Below are positions 43,515 through 51,090 of a DNA stretch of 64,000 nt, piece by piece. The DNA is taken from the NCBI GenBank assembly GCA_910585705.1, contig CAJUER010000001.1, positions 557,384 to 621,383 of the forward strand, in the 5' to 3' direction. How positions within the stretch are numbered: the first letter of the stretch is position 1; each line of letters begins with the position of its first letter. The translations under genes were made by a program, and so were the position numbers. This DNA is from an uncultured Christensenella sp. Its GTDB lineage: Bacteria > Bacillota > Clostridia > Christensenellales > Borkfalkiaceae. The notes under the pieces were generated by a model. It was not told the DNA's origin, did no database searches, and saw nothing but the letters and a program-made list of their open reading frames with translations.

Positions 43515-44939
43515 TTATTCTTTACCCGTCCAGCAATATGTGCATAATTTGCACGGCTCGATCCCTATAGCTTCGATAAGCCCCTCTATTGACTGAAAAT
43601 CGAGAGATTCGAACTTAAACTTTTCGCATATGGCTTTGCGCATTGCTTTGCCGCGTTCGGTATCCGAACTGCTGTACTCCGCCATATGTTCTACCGCCTT
43701 TTCGCCTTCGAGTTCAAGCATTGTACGGCGCGTAATCAAATCCATATCCCCCGACGAGCGCGAAAAATTTAAATACTTACAGCCGTACATTATGGGCGGA
43801 CACGCCGAACGCATATGCACTGCTTTTGCACCGTGCGAGTATAGGAATTCAACCGTTTCTTTAAGCTGGGTTCCGCGAACAATCGAATCGTCCACAAGCA
43901 GCAACTCTTTACCCTCGATAAATTCATGCACGGGTATGAGCTTCATTTTTGCGATTTTGTTGCGCTCCGCCTGACTTACCGGCATAAAACTGCGCGACCA
44001 TGTGGGCGTGTATTTTATATACGGGCGCGCAAAAGGAATTTTGCTTGCATTTGCATAACCTATTGCGTGAGGCGTACCCGAATCGGGAACACCGCCGACG
44101 TAATCGACGTTGTGTAAATCTATGCACTCCGCGTCTTTCTTCGCGAATATCGCGCCGTTGCGGCAACGCATCATTTCAACGTTTACTCCCTCGTAGGTAG
44201 AAGTCGGATAGCCGTAATACGACCACAGAAACGCGCATATACGCATTTTATTTCCCGGCGGATTAAGCTGAGTAATTCCGTCTGCGGAAATTTCCACTAT
44301 CTCTCCCGCGCCGAGTTCGCGCTCGTCCGAATAGCCGAGCTTCTTATATGCAAAACTTTCAAAAGAAACGCAATAGCCGTCCTTGCATTTACCTATCTGC
44401 ACGGGAAGTCTGCCGACCTTGTCCCTTGCGGCGATAAGCGTACCCTTATCGGTAAGAAGCAAAATCGAAGCAGTACCGTCTATCTGTTCCTGAGCATAGC
44501 GTATGCCTTCCTTATAGCTGTCCTTACTGTTTATAAGCGCGGCAATAAGCTCGTTTGCGTTTACCCTGCCGCCCGTCATTGCGTCGAAATATCCGCCGCC
44601 GGCCGAAAGCACCTGGCTGACGAGCTCGGCTGCGTTATTTATTATTCCTATCGTACAGATAGCGTATGTTCCGAGCCTCGATACGGTAAGCAAAGGCTGA
44701 GGGTCCGTGTCGCTGATACAGCCTATTGCGGCGTTACCTTTCATTTCGGAAAGGACGCGCTCGAATTTGGTTCTGAACGGAGCGTTTTCTATGTTATGTA
44801 TTTCGCGTTGAAGACCTATTTCCGCGTCATACGCCGCCATACCGCCGCGTTTTGTTCCAAGATGGGAATGATAATCTGTTCCGAGAAAAACGTCGAACAC
44901 AGCACTGCCTTTTTTTACCGAGCCGAAAAAACCACCCAT
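43515..44939 (-). CDS. purF: PurF-like amidophosphoribosyltransferase without the N-terminal Cys
   Basis: 474 aa. The phosphoribosyltransferase half is intact, with the PRPP loop LLVDDSIVRGTQ and the conserved CAFLWSYYGYP, and it keeps Cys residues at expected cluster positions, including a C-terminal CTYCWTG. The N-terminal Ntn glutaminase domain, however, begins MGGFFGSV instead of MCG; the Cys that becomes residue 1 and attacks glutamine is absent. It probably uses free ammonia or a partner glutaminase (inference). I recall similar MGGFFG proteins in other anaerobes. It sits in the pur operon between purC and purM, with GGGAG before the ATG. Confidence 0.88.
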   Translation of the reverse strand: MGGFFGSVKKGSAVFDVFLGTDYHSHLGTKRGGMAAYDAEIGLQREIHNIENAPFRTKFERVLSEMKGNAAIGCISDTDPQPLLTVSRLGTYAICTIGIINNAAELVSQVLSAGGGYFDAMTGGRVNANELIAALINSKDSYKEGIRYAQEQIDGTASILLLTDKGTLIAARDKVGRLPVQIGKCKDGYCVSFESFAYKKLGYSDERELGAGEIVEISADGITQLNPPGNKMRICAFLWSYYGYPTSTYEGVNVEMMRCRNGAIFAKKDAECIDLHNVDYVGGVPDSGTPHAIGYANASKIPFARPYIKYTPTWSRSFMPVSQAERNKIAKMKLIPVHEFIEGKELLLVDDSIVRGTQLKETVEFLYSHGAKAVHMRSACPPIMYGCKYLNFSRSSGDMDLITRRTMLELEGEKAVEHMAEYSSSDTERGKAMRKAICEKFKFESLDFQSIEGLIEAIGIEPCKLCTYCWTGKE

Positions 44940-44942
44940 TCG

Positions 44943-45665
44943 TTAATCTCCCATAAGACGTTTGAAAATTTCGTTGTACGCATCTTCCACGCCGCCCAAA
45001 TCCCTACGGAATCTGTCTTTGTCGAGACTTACATGCTTTGTCGTATCCCAGCTCCCCGCTTCCCAGAAGCGGCAGGTGTCGGGTGAAATTTCATCGGCAA
45101 GCACTATCTGCCCCTTATATCTGCCGAATTCGAGTTTGAAGTCGATTAAGTCGATATTGAGCTTTTTAAAAAACGCAATCATCTCGCTGTTTACCGCGAA
45201 AGCCATTTTCTTTATAGTTTCGATTTCCTTTTCGGAAGCGAGATTCAATGCCAGCGCGTGATAATCGTTTATAAGGGGATCGCCCAAATCGTCGTTTTTA
45301 TATGAAAACTCTATAGTGGGCGCTTTGAACTGCGTGCCCTCCGCAACGCCGTATCTCTTGGAAAAACTTCCTGCGGCAACGTTTCTTATAATTACTTCCA
45401 AAGGAACAATCTGAACTTTTTTAACGACGGTGTTTCTGTCGTCTATTTCTTTGACAAAATGAGTAGGAATTCCTTTCTTTTCAAGCATCTGCATCATCAT
45501 ATTGCTCATCTTGTTATTGATAACGCCTTTGCCAGATATGGTGCCCTTTTTAAGACCGTTGAACGCGGTTGCGTCGTCCTTATACGAAACAATGACGTAA
45601 TCGGGATTTTCGGTTGCGAAAACCTTTTTTGCCTTGCCCTCGTAAAGCTGTTCCTTTTTCTCCAT
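44943..45665 (-). CDS. purC: SAICAR synthase
   Basis: 240 aa from the ATG at 45665; an in-frame GTG at 45674 overlaps the AAAGGAG site and is rejected. Joins CAIR and aspartate. Motifs: YEGKAKKVF near the N-terminus, FVKEIDDR and the late EISPDTCRFW region. Three bases before purF. Confidence 0.96.
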   Translation of the reverse strand: MEKKEQLYEGKAKKVFATENPDYVIVSYKDDATAFNGLKKGTISGKGVINNKMSNMMMQMLEKKGIPTHFVKEIDDRNTVVKKVQIVPLEVIIRNVAAGSFSKRYGVAEGTQFKAPTIEFSYKNDDLGDPLINDYHALALNLASEKEIETIKKMAFAVNSEMIAFFKKLNIDLIDFKLEFGRYKGQIVLADEISPDTCRFWEAGSWDTTKHVSLDKDRFRRDLGGVEDAYNEIFKRLMGD

Positions 45666-45722
45666 AAAGTACACTCCTTTAAAAATAAAATTTACGCCTT
45701 AACAGCGTTTTCTTTAACTTAA

Positions 45723-45746
45723 ATACCCGCAGCGGTCTGCGGGTAT
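45723..45746 (-). terminator. Terminator-like hairpin between purE and purC
   Basis: Perfect 10-bp stem ATACCCGCAG/CTGCGGGTAT (45723-45732, 45737-45746) with a 4-base loop in the 85-base purE-purC gap. The tail on the minus strand is TTTAAGTTAAAG, only moderately U-rich, so it could attenuate or protect a processed end. Confidence 0.55.
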
Positions 45747-45750
45747 GGTT

Positions 45751-46248
45751 TTACACTTGCTCTGACTCGGATTGCAGGGCAACGTCGTCGGCGTTTATCT
45801 TCTCTCTCATTGCCGATTTGTATTCAGAAAGTTTTTTCGCGATTGCGGGATATTTTACGCCTAAAATCTGCAAAGCCAGAAGCCCCGCGTTTTCGCCGCC
45901 GTTTACCCCGACGGTTGCAACGGGTATACCCGAAGGCATTTGCACAATCGATAAAAGGCTGTCGAGTCCGCCCATCATATCGGTTTTGACGGGTAAACCT
46001 ATCACGGGCAGCGTCGTACTTGCGGCAATAACTCCGCCGAGATGCGCCGCCTTACCCGCCGCGCATATTATGACTTCAAACCCGCGTTTAACAGCGTTAG
46101 AGGAAAAATCGTGCGCTTCCTCAGGCGTTCTGTGTGCGGATATAACTCTGACTTCCACTTCCACACCGAAGCTTTTCAAAACGCTTACCGCAGGCTTGAC
46201 TACGCTGAAATCGGACTTACTGCCCATTATAACGGCTACCTTTGACAT
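45751..46248 (-). CDS. purE: N5-CAIR mutase
   Basis: 165 aa class I PurE: KVAVIMGSKSDFSVVKPA at the N-terminus and the catalytic ISAHRTPEEAH. First gene of the eight-gene pur operon. GGGAGGG lies unusually close (about two or three bases) to the ATG. No purine riboswitch fits into the 44-base gap to the divergent gene. No purK is in the window. Confidence 0.95.
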   Translation of the reverse strand: MSKVAVIMGSKSDFSVVKPAVSVLKSFGVEVEVRVISAHRTPEEAHDFSSNAVKRGFEVIICAAGKAAHLGGVIAASTTLPVIGLPVKTDMMGGLDSLLSIVQMPSGIPVATVGVNGGENAGLLALQILGVKYPAIAKKLSEYKSAMREKINADDVALQSESEQV

Positions 46249-46292
46249 AACCCTCCCGGAATTAAAGCATAATTTTTCGGCATACTAATTGC

Positions 46293-46595
46293 ATGCTGCT
46301 TATATACATTATTTTTATCGTTTATATTCTTGCCGTAAACTTCTACGCAGTCATTTTACTCAAAACCCAGCGTGACGAAGTTTGCGAAGACGAATCGAAA
46401 ATTAACGGCGGCGACGGAAAAATAATACTTACCGCCATACTGGGCGGAGCTATCGGGCTGTATGTTTCCATGTTCATAATGCGTTACAGACTGAAAAATC
46501 TGCTTCTTATGATTTTACTGCCCGTCATTGCCGTGCTTAACGTTTGGTTCTTTGTTGCGGCATTCCGCTCCGGCTTCACCTTCTTTGTAGCCTAA
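46293..46595 (+). CDS. DUF1294 family small membrane protein
   Basis: 100 aa with three to four hydrophobic segments (about 1-23, 45-62, 68-92) and the DUF1294-like ILGGAIGLYVSMFIMRYRLK. Function unknown. CATACT (46281-46286) followed by exactly six bases and the ATG, with no Shine-Dalgarno, fits the leaderless pattern, but no -35 is recognisable. Confidence 0.75.
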   Translation: MLLIYIIFIVYILAVNFYAVILLKTQRDEVCEDESKINGGDGKIILTAILGGAIGLYVSMFIMRYRLKNLLLMILLPVIAVLNVWFFVAAFRSGFTFFVA

Positions 46596-46716
46596 ACCAC
46601 TATATCTGTGCCGTCTGATAGAATTATAACACAATATATAGTAAAAAGAAAACCTTTTGAACGTGAATTTTTCAAAAAAATAAAAAGAAAATTAAGGAAT
46701 TAAAAAGCAAAATTTA

Positions 46717-46742
46717 AAGCGCCCGAAAGTTATCGGACGCTT
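46717..46742 (-). terminator. mscL terminator
   Basis: 10-bp stem AAGCGCCCGA/TCGGACGCTT (46717-46726, 46733-46742) with one G-U pair on the minus strand, then TTTAAATTTT. Confidence 0.75.
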
Positions 46743-46758
46743 TTATCAAATTACTTGA

Positions 46759-47265
46759 TTATTCTGCCTTCTCTTCGGAAGATTTCGCGTTTGCCTTCAA
46801 CAGGTCGCGGATTTCTCTTAGAATATCGTCGGTGGTTTCTATTTGCGTTACAGGCGCAGGACTCTCTGCGGCAACGTCCTTAATCTCTTCCTCTTCTTTC
46901 TTTTTAAGCTGTTCTCTCAGTTTTTCGCCTTTTTTACGGATAGAGTTAATTGTTTTCAAAATTATGAACAGCACGAAAGCAGTTATAAGGAAAGTAATCA
47001 CAGCGGAAATCACCGCGCCGAAATCAATAACGAGGGCTTCAGTCAAAACGTTGCCGGCTTCGTCTAAGACGGCTTTTCTTAAAACCACTTGAAGCGCACC
47101 CGTATTGTCCGCGCCGGGAATCCAGTTTATCAGCGGCGTTAAAATGTTTGCGACAAGCGCGGTAATAATTGCCGTGAACGCACTGCCGACGATAATACCG
47201 ACAGCCATATCAAGCACGTTTCCGCGCGTTATGAATTCTTTGAACTCTTTAAAAAACTTTTTCAT
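46759..47265 (-). CDS. mscL: Large-conductance mechanosensitive channel
   Basis: 168 aa from the ATG at 47265 with GGAGAA upstream; an extension to 47322 is rejected. Homopentameric osmotic safety valve. N-terminal amphipathic helix KKFFKEFKEFITRGNVLDMA, pore helix AVGIIVGSAFTAII, extracellular loop, second helix and a charged C-terminal bundle that is longer and more acidic/lysine-rich than in E. coli. Confidence 0.95.
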   Translation of the reverse strand: MKKFFKEFKEFITRGNVLDMAVGIIVGSAFTAIITALVANILTPLINWIPGADNTGALQVVLRKAVLDEAGNVLTEALVIDFGAVISAVITFLITAFVLFIILKTINSIRKKGEKLREQLKKKEEEEIKDVAAESPAPVTQIETTDDILREIRDLLKANAKSSEEKAE

Positions 47266-47338
47266 AATTATTCTCCGTTTGCTTTTTATAAAAATTATAA
47301 AAGACTTGAATTTTATTGTCAAGCAGCTGTCTTAAATT

Positions 47339-47998
47339 TTACAAATCCGAAAGTAAAACTTCGGTAAGCCGCTTTAACTGTCCTTCGGTATAAGTGCGGG
47401 GCGGTTCGTCCTCCAAATCTTCGTCATAAATAATTACACCGTCTTTTATAACTAGTATTCTGTGCGCGATAGTCAAGGCCTCCAAAGGGTCGTGCGTTAC
47501 GAAAAGCGCCGTCCTCTTATCCGCGCGCCACAGCCCGAAAAATAATTTAATCATTTCCGACTTCATTTTTAAATCGAGCGACGAAAATGGCTCGTCCATA
47601 AGAATAACTTCGCTTTTGAACAAAAAAGCGCGGGCAATCGAAACACGCTGCGCCTGCCCTCCCGAAAGGTTCACAGGATAGCTTTGCGCTTTGTCCGACA
47701 GCTTTACTTCGCGCAGAATAGAGTTTATCTTTTCCTCGTCCCCGCACACCAATTTGAGATTTCCGAAAACCGTAAGATTCGGAACAAGACGGGGCGACTG
47801 AAAAATGTACGAGCATTTCTTTTGCGAAATACTTCCGTTGTATTTCGTCAAGCCCGCAACGGCGTTCAAAAGCGTTGTTTTTCCGCTTCCGCTTTCTCCG
47901 AGTATGCAAGTAATTTTACCCTCTTCAACCGAGAGATTGAAATTTTCATACACCGCAGTGTCGGAATACTTTTTCGTAAGATTTGCAATTTCAATCAC
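47339..47998 (-). CDS. ABC transporter ATP-binding protein (nitrate/sulfonate type)
   Basis: 219 aa. Walker A GESGSGKTT, Q-loop, signature NLSGGQAQRVSIARA, Walker B VILMDEP and H-loop VTHDPLEA. SsuB/TauB-like short ATPase that powers the co-encoded permease. Overlaps the permease 3' end by eight bases. Confidence 0.93.
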   Translation of the reverse strand: MIEIANLTKKYSDTAVYENFNLSVEEGKITCILGESGSGKTTLLNAVAGLTKYNGSISQKKCSYIFQSPRLVPNLTVFGNLKLVCGDEEKINSILREVKLSDKAQSYPVNLSGGQAQRVSIARAFLFKSEVILMDEPFSSLDLKMKSEMIKLFFGLWRADKRTALFVTHDPLEALTIAHRILVIKDGVIIYDEDLEDEPPRTYTEGQLKRLTEVLLSDL

Positions 47999-48773
47999 GG
48001 GCGTTCTCCTTTCTGCTCCAACGGTAGGTTACGCGCACAATTTGCGAAAAGGCGACGTCGGTCAAAATTCCGATAAGCACAACAATTAGCGTAAGCGCGG
48101 CAAGGCGCGGCATATCAACATAAAGCTTAGCGTTCTGCATAAGTCCGCCCAGACTTCTGAAAGTGTTTGCAAGCACCTCTGCCGAAACCATAACTTTAAG
48201 CCCGAGAGAAATATTCGCACCCGTCTGGGAAAGAATATTCGGCGAAATAAGCGGCAGATAAATTTTGAAAATTCTGTCGCGTTTGCTTACATTATATACT
48301 TGCGCCATTTCCGTAACGTCGCCGTCGACGCCCTCTATCGCCGCAAACATCTGCGAGTATATTAGCGGAAACAAAACGAGCACGGTTACCGCAAGGGGCG
48401 CGCCTTCGGGCGAAGTCCATACAAGCAGAATTAAAATTATGGCAAGAGTCGGAAGCGTGCGCAGAACCGTTATAAGTGGATTTACGAACGAGGCGAATAT
48501 TTTACTCAAAGCGCTCAGCGCGGCGAACAATGCGGCAAGCGCAAAGGAAATTACAAACGCGCATGCCGTGCGCAAAAAAGTAAAGCCGAACGCCGTCCAG
48601 AACTCCGCGCCGCTTATGCACAACCAAAGCTGTTTAAAGGTTTGCGGGACGGACGGAATGACGTAGTCGTTTTTAACGCTGTAATACGCGACAATCCAGA
48701 CAAGCCACATAAGCGCAACCGCCGCAAAAGAACAAATGATATTTAGTTTGCGATTTTTAAAATAGTTTTTCAA
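47991..48773 (-). CDS. ABC transporter permease (nitrate/sulfonate type)
   Basis: 260 aa with about six membrane segments and the EAA-type loop (MAQVYNVSKRDRIFKIYLPLISPNI) that contacts the ATPase. SsuC/ThiX-like. The substrate is unknown. Two bases follow the substrate-binding gene. Confidence 0.92.
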   Translation of the reverse strand: MKNYFKNRKLNIICSFAAVALMWLVWIVAYYSVKNDYVIPSVPQTFKQLWLCISGAEFWTAFGFTFLRTACAFVISFALAALFAALSALSKIFASFVNPLITVLRTLPTLAIILILLVWTSPEGAPLAVTVLVLFPLIYSQMFAAIEGVDGDVTEMAQVYNVSKRDRIFKIYLPLISPNILSQTGANISLGLKVMVSAEVLANTFRSLGGLMQNAKLYVDMPRLAALTLIVVLIGILTDVAFSQIVRVTYRWSRKENARD

Positions 48774-48775
48774 TG

Positions 48776-49786
48776 TTATCTTACTTCGGTATATTCCACA
48801 CCGCTATTTTTCAGTATCAGCTTAAACGTAAGTCCGGGAACGGAAGCAAGGTTTACCACCCCCACCGTCTTGCCCTTTAACGACGAAATATTTTCCCGCG
48901 TGATTGGGGTTCCGTCTTTTGACAGAATATACAAATTCCCGTGCGTAAGCGTGCCCAGAAGCTTGTACTTTTCACCAGAACCCAAAAGCTTAACCGCAAG
49001 GTTTACCGGAAGCACGCAAATATCCGCCGCAGGATTCGCACCCGTAACGTAAGTTTGAATAGTAGACGAGTTAACTACGTTATATTCCGCTTGCACGCTA
49101 TCACCTAACGCGGTTTCTTCGGTCATCAATTTTGCAAGCGCGAGCGCGGGCGCACCGTCGGGAGCATACACTTTTACTTTACCGCTGTAAAGTGCGTCGG
49201 GATATACGTTACCTATGAAAAAATTTTCCGACGCATTCCCGAACGACGTTTCGCTTACGGAATTAAGTTTATCTACAAAATCGATTATTTCCCTAACGTT
49301 GCTTTCGCCGTAAGTAAAACGCACTCCGCAGTTTTTTATAACCTGCGCGGTAAGATTGCCCGCGTTAAATGTTGGCGTCATTCCAACCGTCAGGTGCGAC
49401 TGTACCGCATCGGCAACAATTTTAGGGTCCGCGCTTAAAAGCCAGTTTGCGCTTTCCGTCAATTTATCCGAAAACCTTGCACAGAAATCGCTGTCAAGCA
49501 AATGGTTTTTCACGACGGCAACAGCTTGCGGATAGCCGTTTTCACCGCCGTAAAGTTGTTGCAAATCACCGACAAACTTCAAATCCTTGACCGCATTGAC
49601 TTTCGCTGTTGCGGCAGGCTCAGGCACGACGTAAAAATCGATATTGTCGGTTGTCCCCACCTGTACGCCGCTTATGGCGACTAGGTTGACTTTATCGGTT
49701 TGCTTTACATCCGCGCAAGCCGAAAAGCCGAAAAACAGAACCGTAACCATAATCGCGCAGACAAGTGCGGAAATAAACTTTTTCAT
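48776..49786 (-). CDS. Circularly permuted NMT1/SsuA-type substrate-binding lipoprotein
   Basis: 336 aa with a lipoprotein signal (FFGFSAC, Cys near residue 23). In this family the first lobe has KVKVYAPDGAPALALAKL...SLKGKTVGV...GVEYTEV, followed by NLVAISGVQVG...FYVVPEPAATAKV...YPQAVAVVKN...LTESANWL. Here the second part comes first (about 24-205) and the first part last (about 206-336), and the protein ends right at GVEYTEVR. All elements are present, so the fold could close as a circular permutant with the lipid anchor at a new terminus. AAGGAGC precedes the ATG. Substrate unknown. Confidence 0.85.
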   Translation of the reverse strand: MKKFISALVCAIMVTVLFFGFSACADVKQTDKVNLVAISGVQVGTTDNIDFYVVPEPAATAKVNAVKDLKFVGDLQQLYGGENGYPQAVAVVKNHLLDSDFCARFSDKLTESANWLLSADPKIVADAVQSHLTVGMTPTFNAGNLTAQVIKNCGVRFTYGESNVREIIDFVDKLNSVSETSFGNASENFFIGNVYPDALYSGKVKVYAPDGAPALALAKLMTEETALGDSVQAEYNVVNSSTIQTYVTGANPAADICVLPVNLAVKLLGSGEKYKLLGTLTHGNLYILSKDGTPITRENISSLKGKTVGVVNLASVPGLTFKLILKNSGVEYTEVR

Positions 49787-49808
49787 ATTTGCTCCTTAAA
49801 ATTTTTTT

Positions 49809-50057
49809 TCACACCTTAGACATAAGCGTTTTTGCCGTTACACCGTTAAGCATACCAAGCTTGCCCGTCAATGTGTTGATTGTTTCCGCAGGCGCGTCGA
49901 CGACTATGCATATTACGGAAACATTTTTTTCTTTATACGGTATTCCCATTCTGCCGACTATGCAATCGCCGAAAGCGGATAAAAACCCGTTAATTTCCGC
50001 GCTCGCTTGTCTGTTTTCGACTATTATACTTATTACCGCCAATCTGTTTTCGGACAT
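49809..50057 (-). CDS. TM1266 family (iron-only hydrogenase system) putative regulator
   Basis: 82 aa ACT-like small protein: LAVISIIVENRQASAEINGF, IVGRMGIPYKEKNVSVICI and the LSGKLGML-type end (LTGKLGMLNGVTAK). In other anaerobes this family sits near [FeFe]-hydrogenase maturation genes; here it heads the ABC transporter operon instead. Start is the ATG at 50057 with a strong AAGGAGGG; a longer upstream frame is rejected. Confidence 0.88.
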   Translation of the reverse strand: MSENRLAVISIIVENRQASAEINGFLSAFGDCIVGRMGIPYKEKNVSVICIVVDAPAETINTLTGKLGMLNGVTAKTLMSKV

Positions 50058-50161
50058 TAAAAAATCCCTCCTTGAAACGAGGGAACGGCTGAAAAAACGC
50101 ATAACGGAATTACCATGCGCGAATTAAGCCCTTTACCCTCAGAACGCCTTTGGATTCAGGT
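50058..50161 (-). promoter_or_regulatory. Structured 5' leader with SD-sequestering hairpin
   Basis: About 104 nt between the predicted start of transcription and the TM1266-family ATG. In order on the minus strand: a GAGGG segment near 50140, a terminator-like hairpin with CGCAT/ATGCG arms (50119-50115, 50102-50098) followed by six T (50097-50092), and CCCTC/GAGGG pairing (50083-50079 with 50070-50066) that would bury the Shine-Dalgarno. The upstream GAGGG could compete for CCCTC. This is riboswitch-like logic, but I cannot match a class. Confidence 0.5.
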
Positions 50162-50167
50162 ACTTAA

Positions 50168-50196
50168 ATTTTATCACGCCAAACACGTTTTGACAA
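50168..50196 (-). promoter_or_regulatory. Promoter of the TM1266-ABC transporter operon
   Basis: On the minus strand: TTGTCA (50196-50191), 17 bases, TAAAAT (50173-50168). Back to back with the promoter of the plus-strand lipoprotein gene. Confidence 0.75.
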
Positions 50197-50200
50197 GCGT

Positions 50201-50230
50201 TTGAATAACCGCCACGCAAATAAACATACT
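50201..50230 (+). promoter_or_regulatory. Promoter with predicted leaderless start
   Basis: TTGAAT (50201-50206), 18-base spacer, CATACT (50225-50230), then six bases and the ATG at 50237. No Shine-Dalgarno. Confidence 0.55.
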
Positions 50231-50236
50231 GTATAT

Positions 50237-50515
50237 ATGAAAAAATTGCTTATTTTATTGCTTACCGCACTTTGCGCGTGCGCACTGTTTTCTTTCGGCT
50301 GTAAAGCGGACAACGAAAGCGGCGGGGACGACAAAAACGGAACAAACACTCAACAAGAAAACGAAGAATGTCCCGACGATGAATGCCCCGATACGCATGA
50401 CGGAAAAATTATGCCCCAGCCCGAACTTTTGCCGCACATGCCTCACAAACGCAACAACGACAAGCCTATGCTTCCTCATCCCTTGCCCATACCGTCGCCT
50501 CACCGTATAAAATAA
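50237..50515 (+). CDS. Small predicted lipoprotein, low complexity
   Basis: 92 aa. Lys-Lys start, hydrophobic core, and a possible lipobox FSFGC (Cys near residue 22). The mature part has an acidic Cys-containing stretch (EECPDDECPDTHDG) and a Pro/His/Met-rich tail (LPHMPHKR, LPHPLPIPSPH) that could bind metal (inference). No family recognised. Translation would start at the first or second base of the message. Confidence 0.55.
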   Translation: MKKLLILLLTALCACALFSFGCKADNESGGDDKNGTNTQQENEECPDDECPDTHDGKIMPQPELLPHMPHKRNNDKPMLPHPLPIPSPHRIK

Positions 50516-50535
50516 AATTCGGGCGACTGATTTTG

Positions 50536-50564
50536 TTGCAATTCCGGCGTTAAAAAGGTATAAT
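50536..50564 (+). promoter_or_regulatory. Promoter with predicted leaderless start
   Basis: TTGCAA (50536-50541), 17-base spacer, perfect TATAAT (50559-50564), six bases, ATG at 50571. Confidence 0.7.
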
Positions 50565-50570
50565 GCAGGT

Positions 50571-51056
50571 ATGAAGTTCAGATATAAATTTTCAAAACCG
50601 ATTACTGCGCTTATATATATAAGCATTGCGCTTTGTTTCGTAGGCGTGGGAATTAATATTTTTCTGATTATTACGGGCGACGTTAAATCGGCGGCAAACC
50701 CGGTTTATCCTATCATTCAGTATACATTGATGTTCCTTATACCCGCAGTACTGTTGATAATTCTGGTTAGCCTTTTGATTTCGTCGTACTATTCGATAGA
50801 GGACAAATATTTTAAAACAAGCTTCGGGATTATAAAAAGCAAATACGAAATTTCGGATATAGAAACCGTTATCCTTGACAGAACCACTAATAAACTGAGC
50901 GTTTATTTTAAAAACAACAGTTTTATTGTGGTAGTTGTTAAAGACGAATGGTACAATGAATTTATCGACGCACTGTGTAAAGCGAACAGAAATATTTCAT
51001 TTTCGATTAAGTCGAAAGAAAACAGCGGAGATAAAGACGATAAAAAGAAAAAGTAA
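50571..51056 (+). CDS. Membrane protein with bacterial PH-like domain
   Basis: 161 aa. Two transmembrane helices (about 10-32 and 46-68), then a cytoplasmic bacterial-PH-like beta domain (YYSIEDKYFKTSFGIIKSKYE, DIETVILDRTTNKLSVYF) and a very basic tail. Function unknown. Predicted leaderless. Convergent with plsY across a strong terminator. Confidence 0.7.
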   Translation: MKFRYKFSKPITALIYISIALCFVGVGINIFLIITGDVKSAANPVYPIIQYTLMFLIPAVLLIILVSLLISSYYSIEDKYFKTSFGIIKSKYEISDIETVILDRTTNKLSVYFKNNSFIVVVVKDEWYNEFIDALCKANRNISFSIKSKENSGDKDDKKKK

Positions 51057-51083
51057 AAGACGCGGCATTTAGCCGCGTCTTTT
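51056..51083. terminator. Bidirectional terminator
   Basis: Perfect 8-bp stem GACGCGGC/GCCGCGTC (51059-51066, 51072-51079) with an ATTTA loop and A/T flanks, between the PH-like gene and plsY. Confidence 0.85.
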
Positions 51084-51090
51084 GTTAATA

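Noticed and set aside
46249..46292. Purine riboswitch or PurR site for the pur operon
   Set aside because: The gap is 44 bases and shows neither a riboswitch core nor a recognisable palindrome.
50058..50161. TPP riboswitch upstream of the TM1266-family gene
   Set aside because: CTGAG and GGTAATTCC fragments recall it, but the CTGAGA/ACCC pair and the GCG-AGGGA end are missing, so the match is not convincing.
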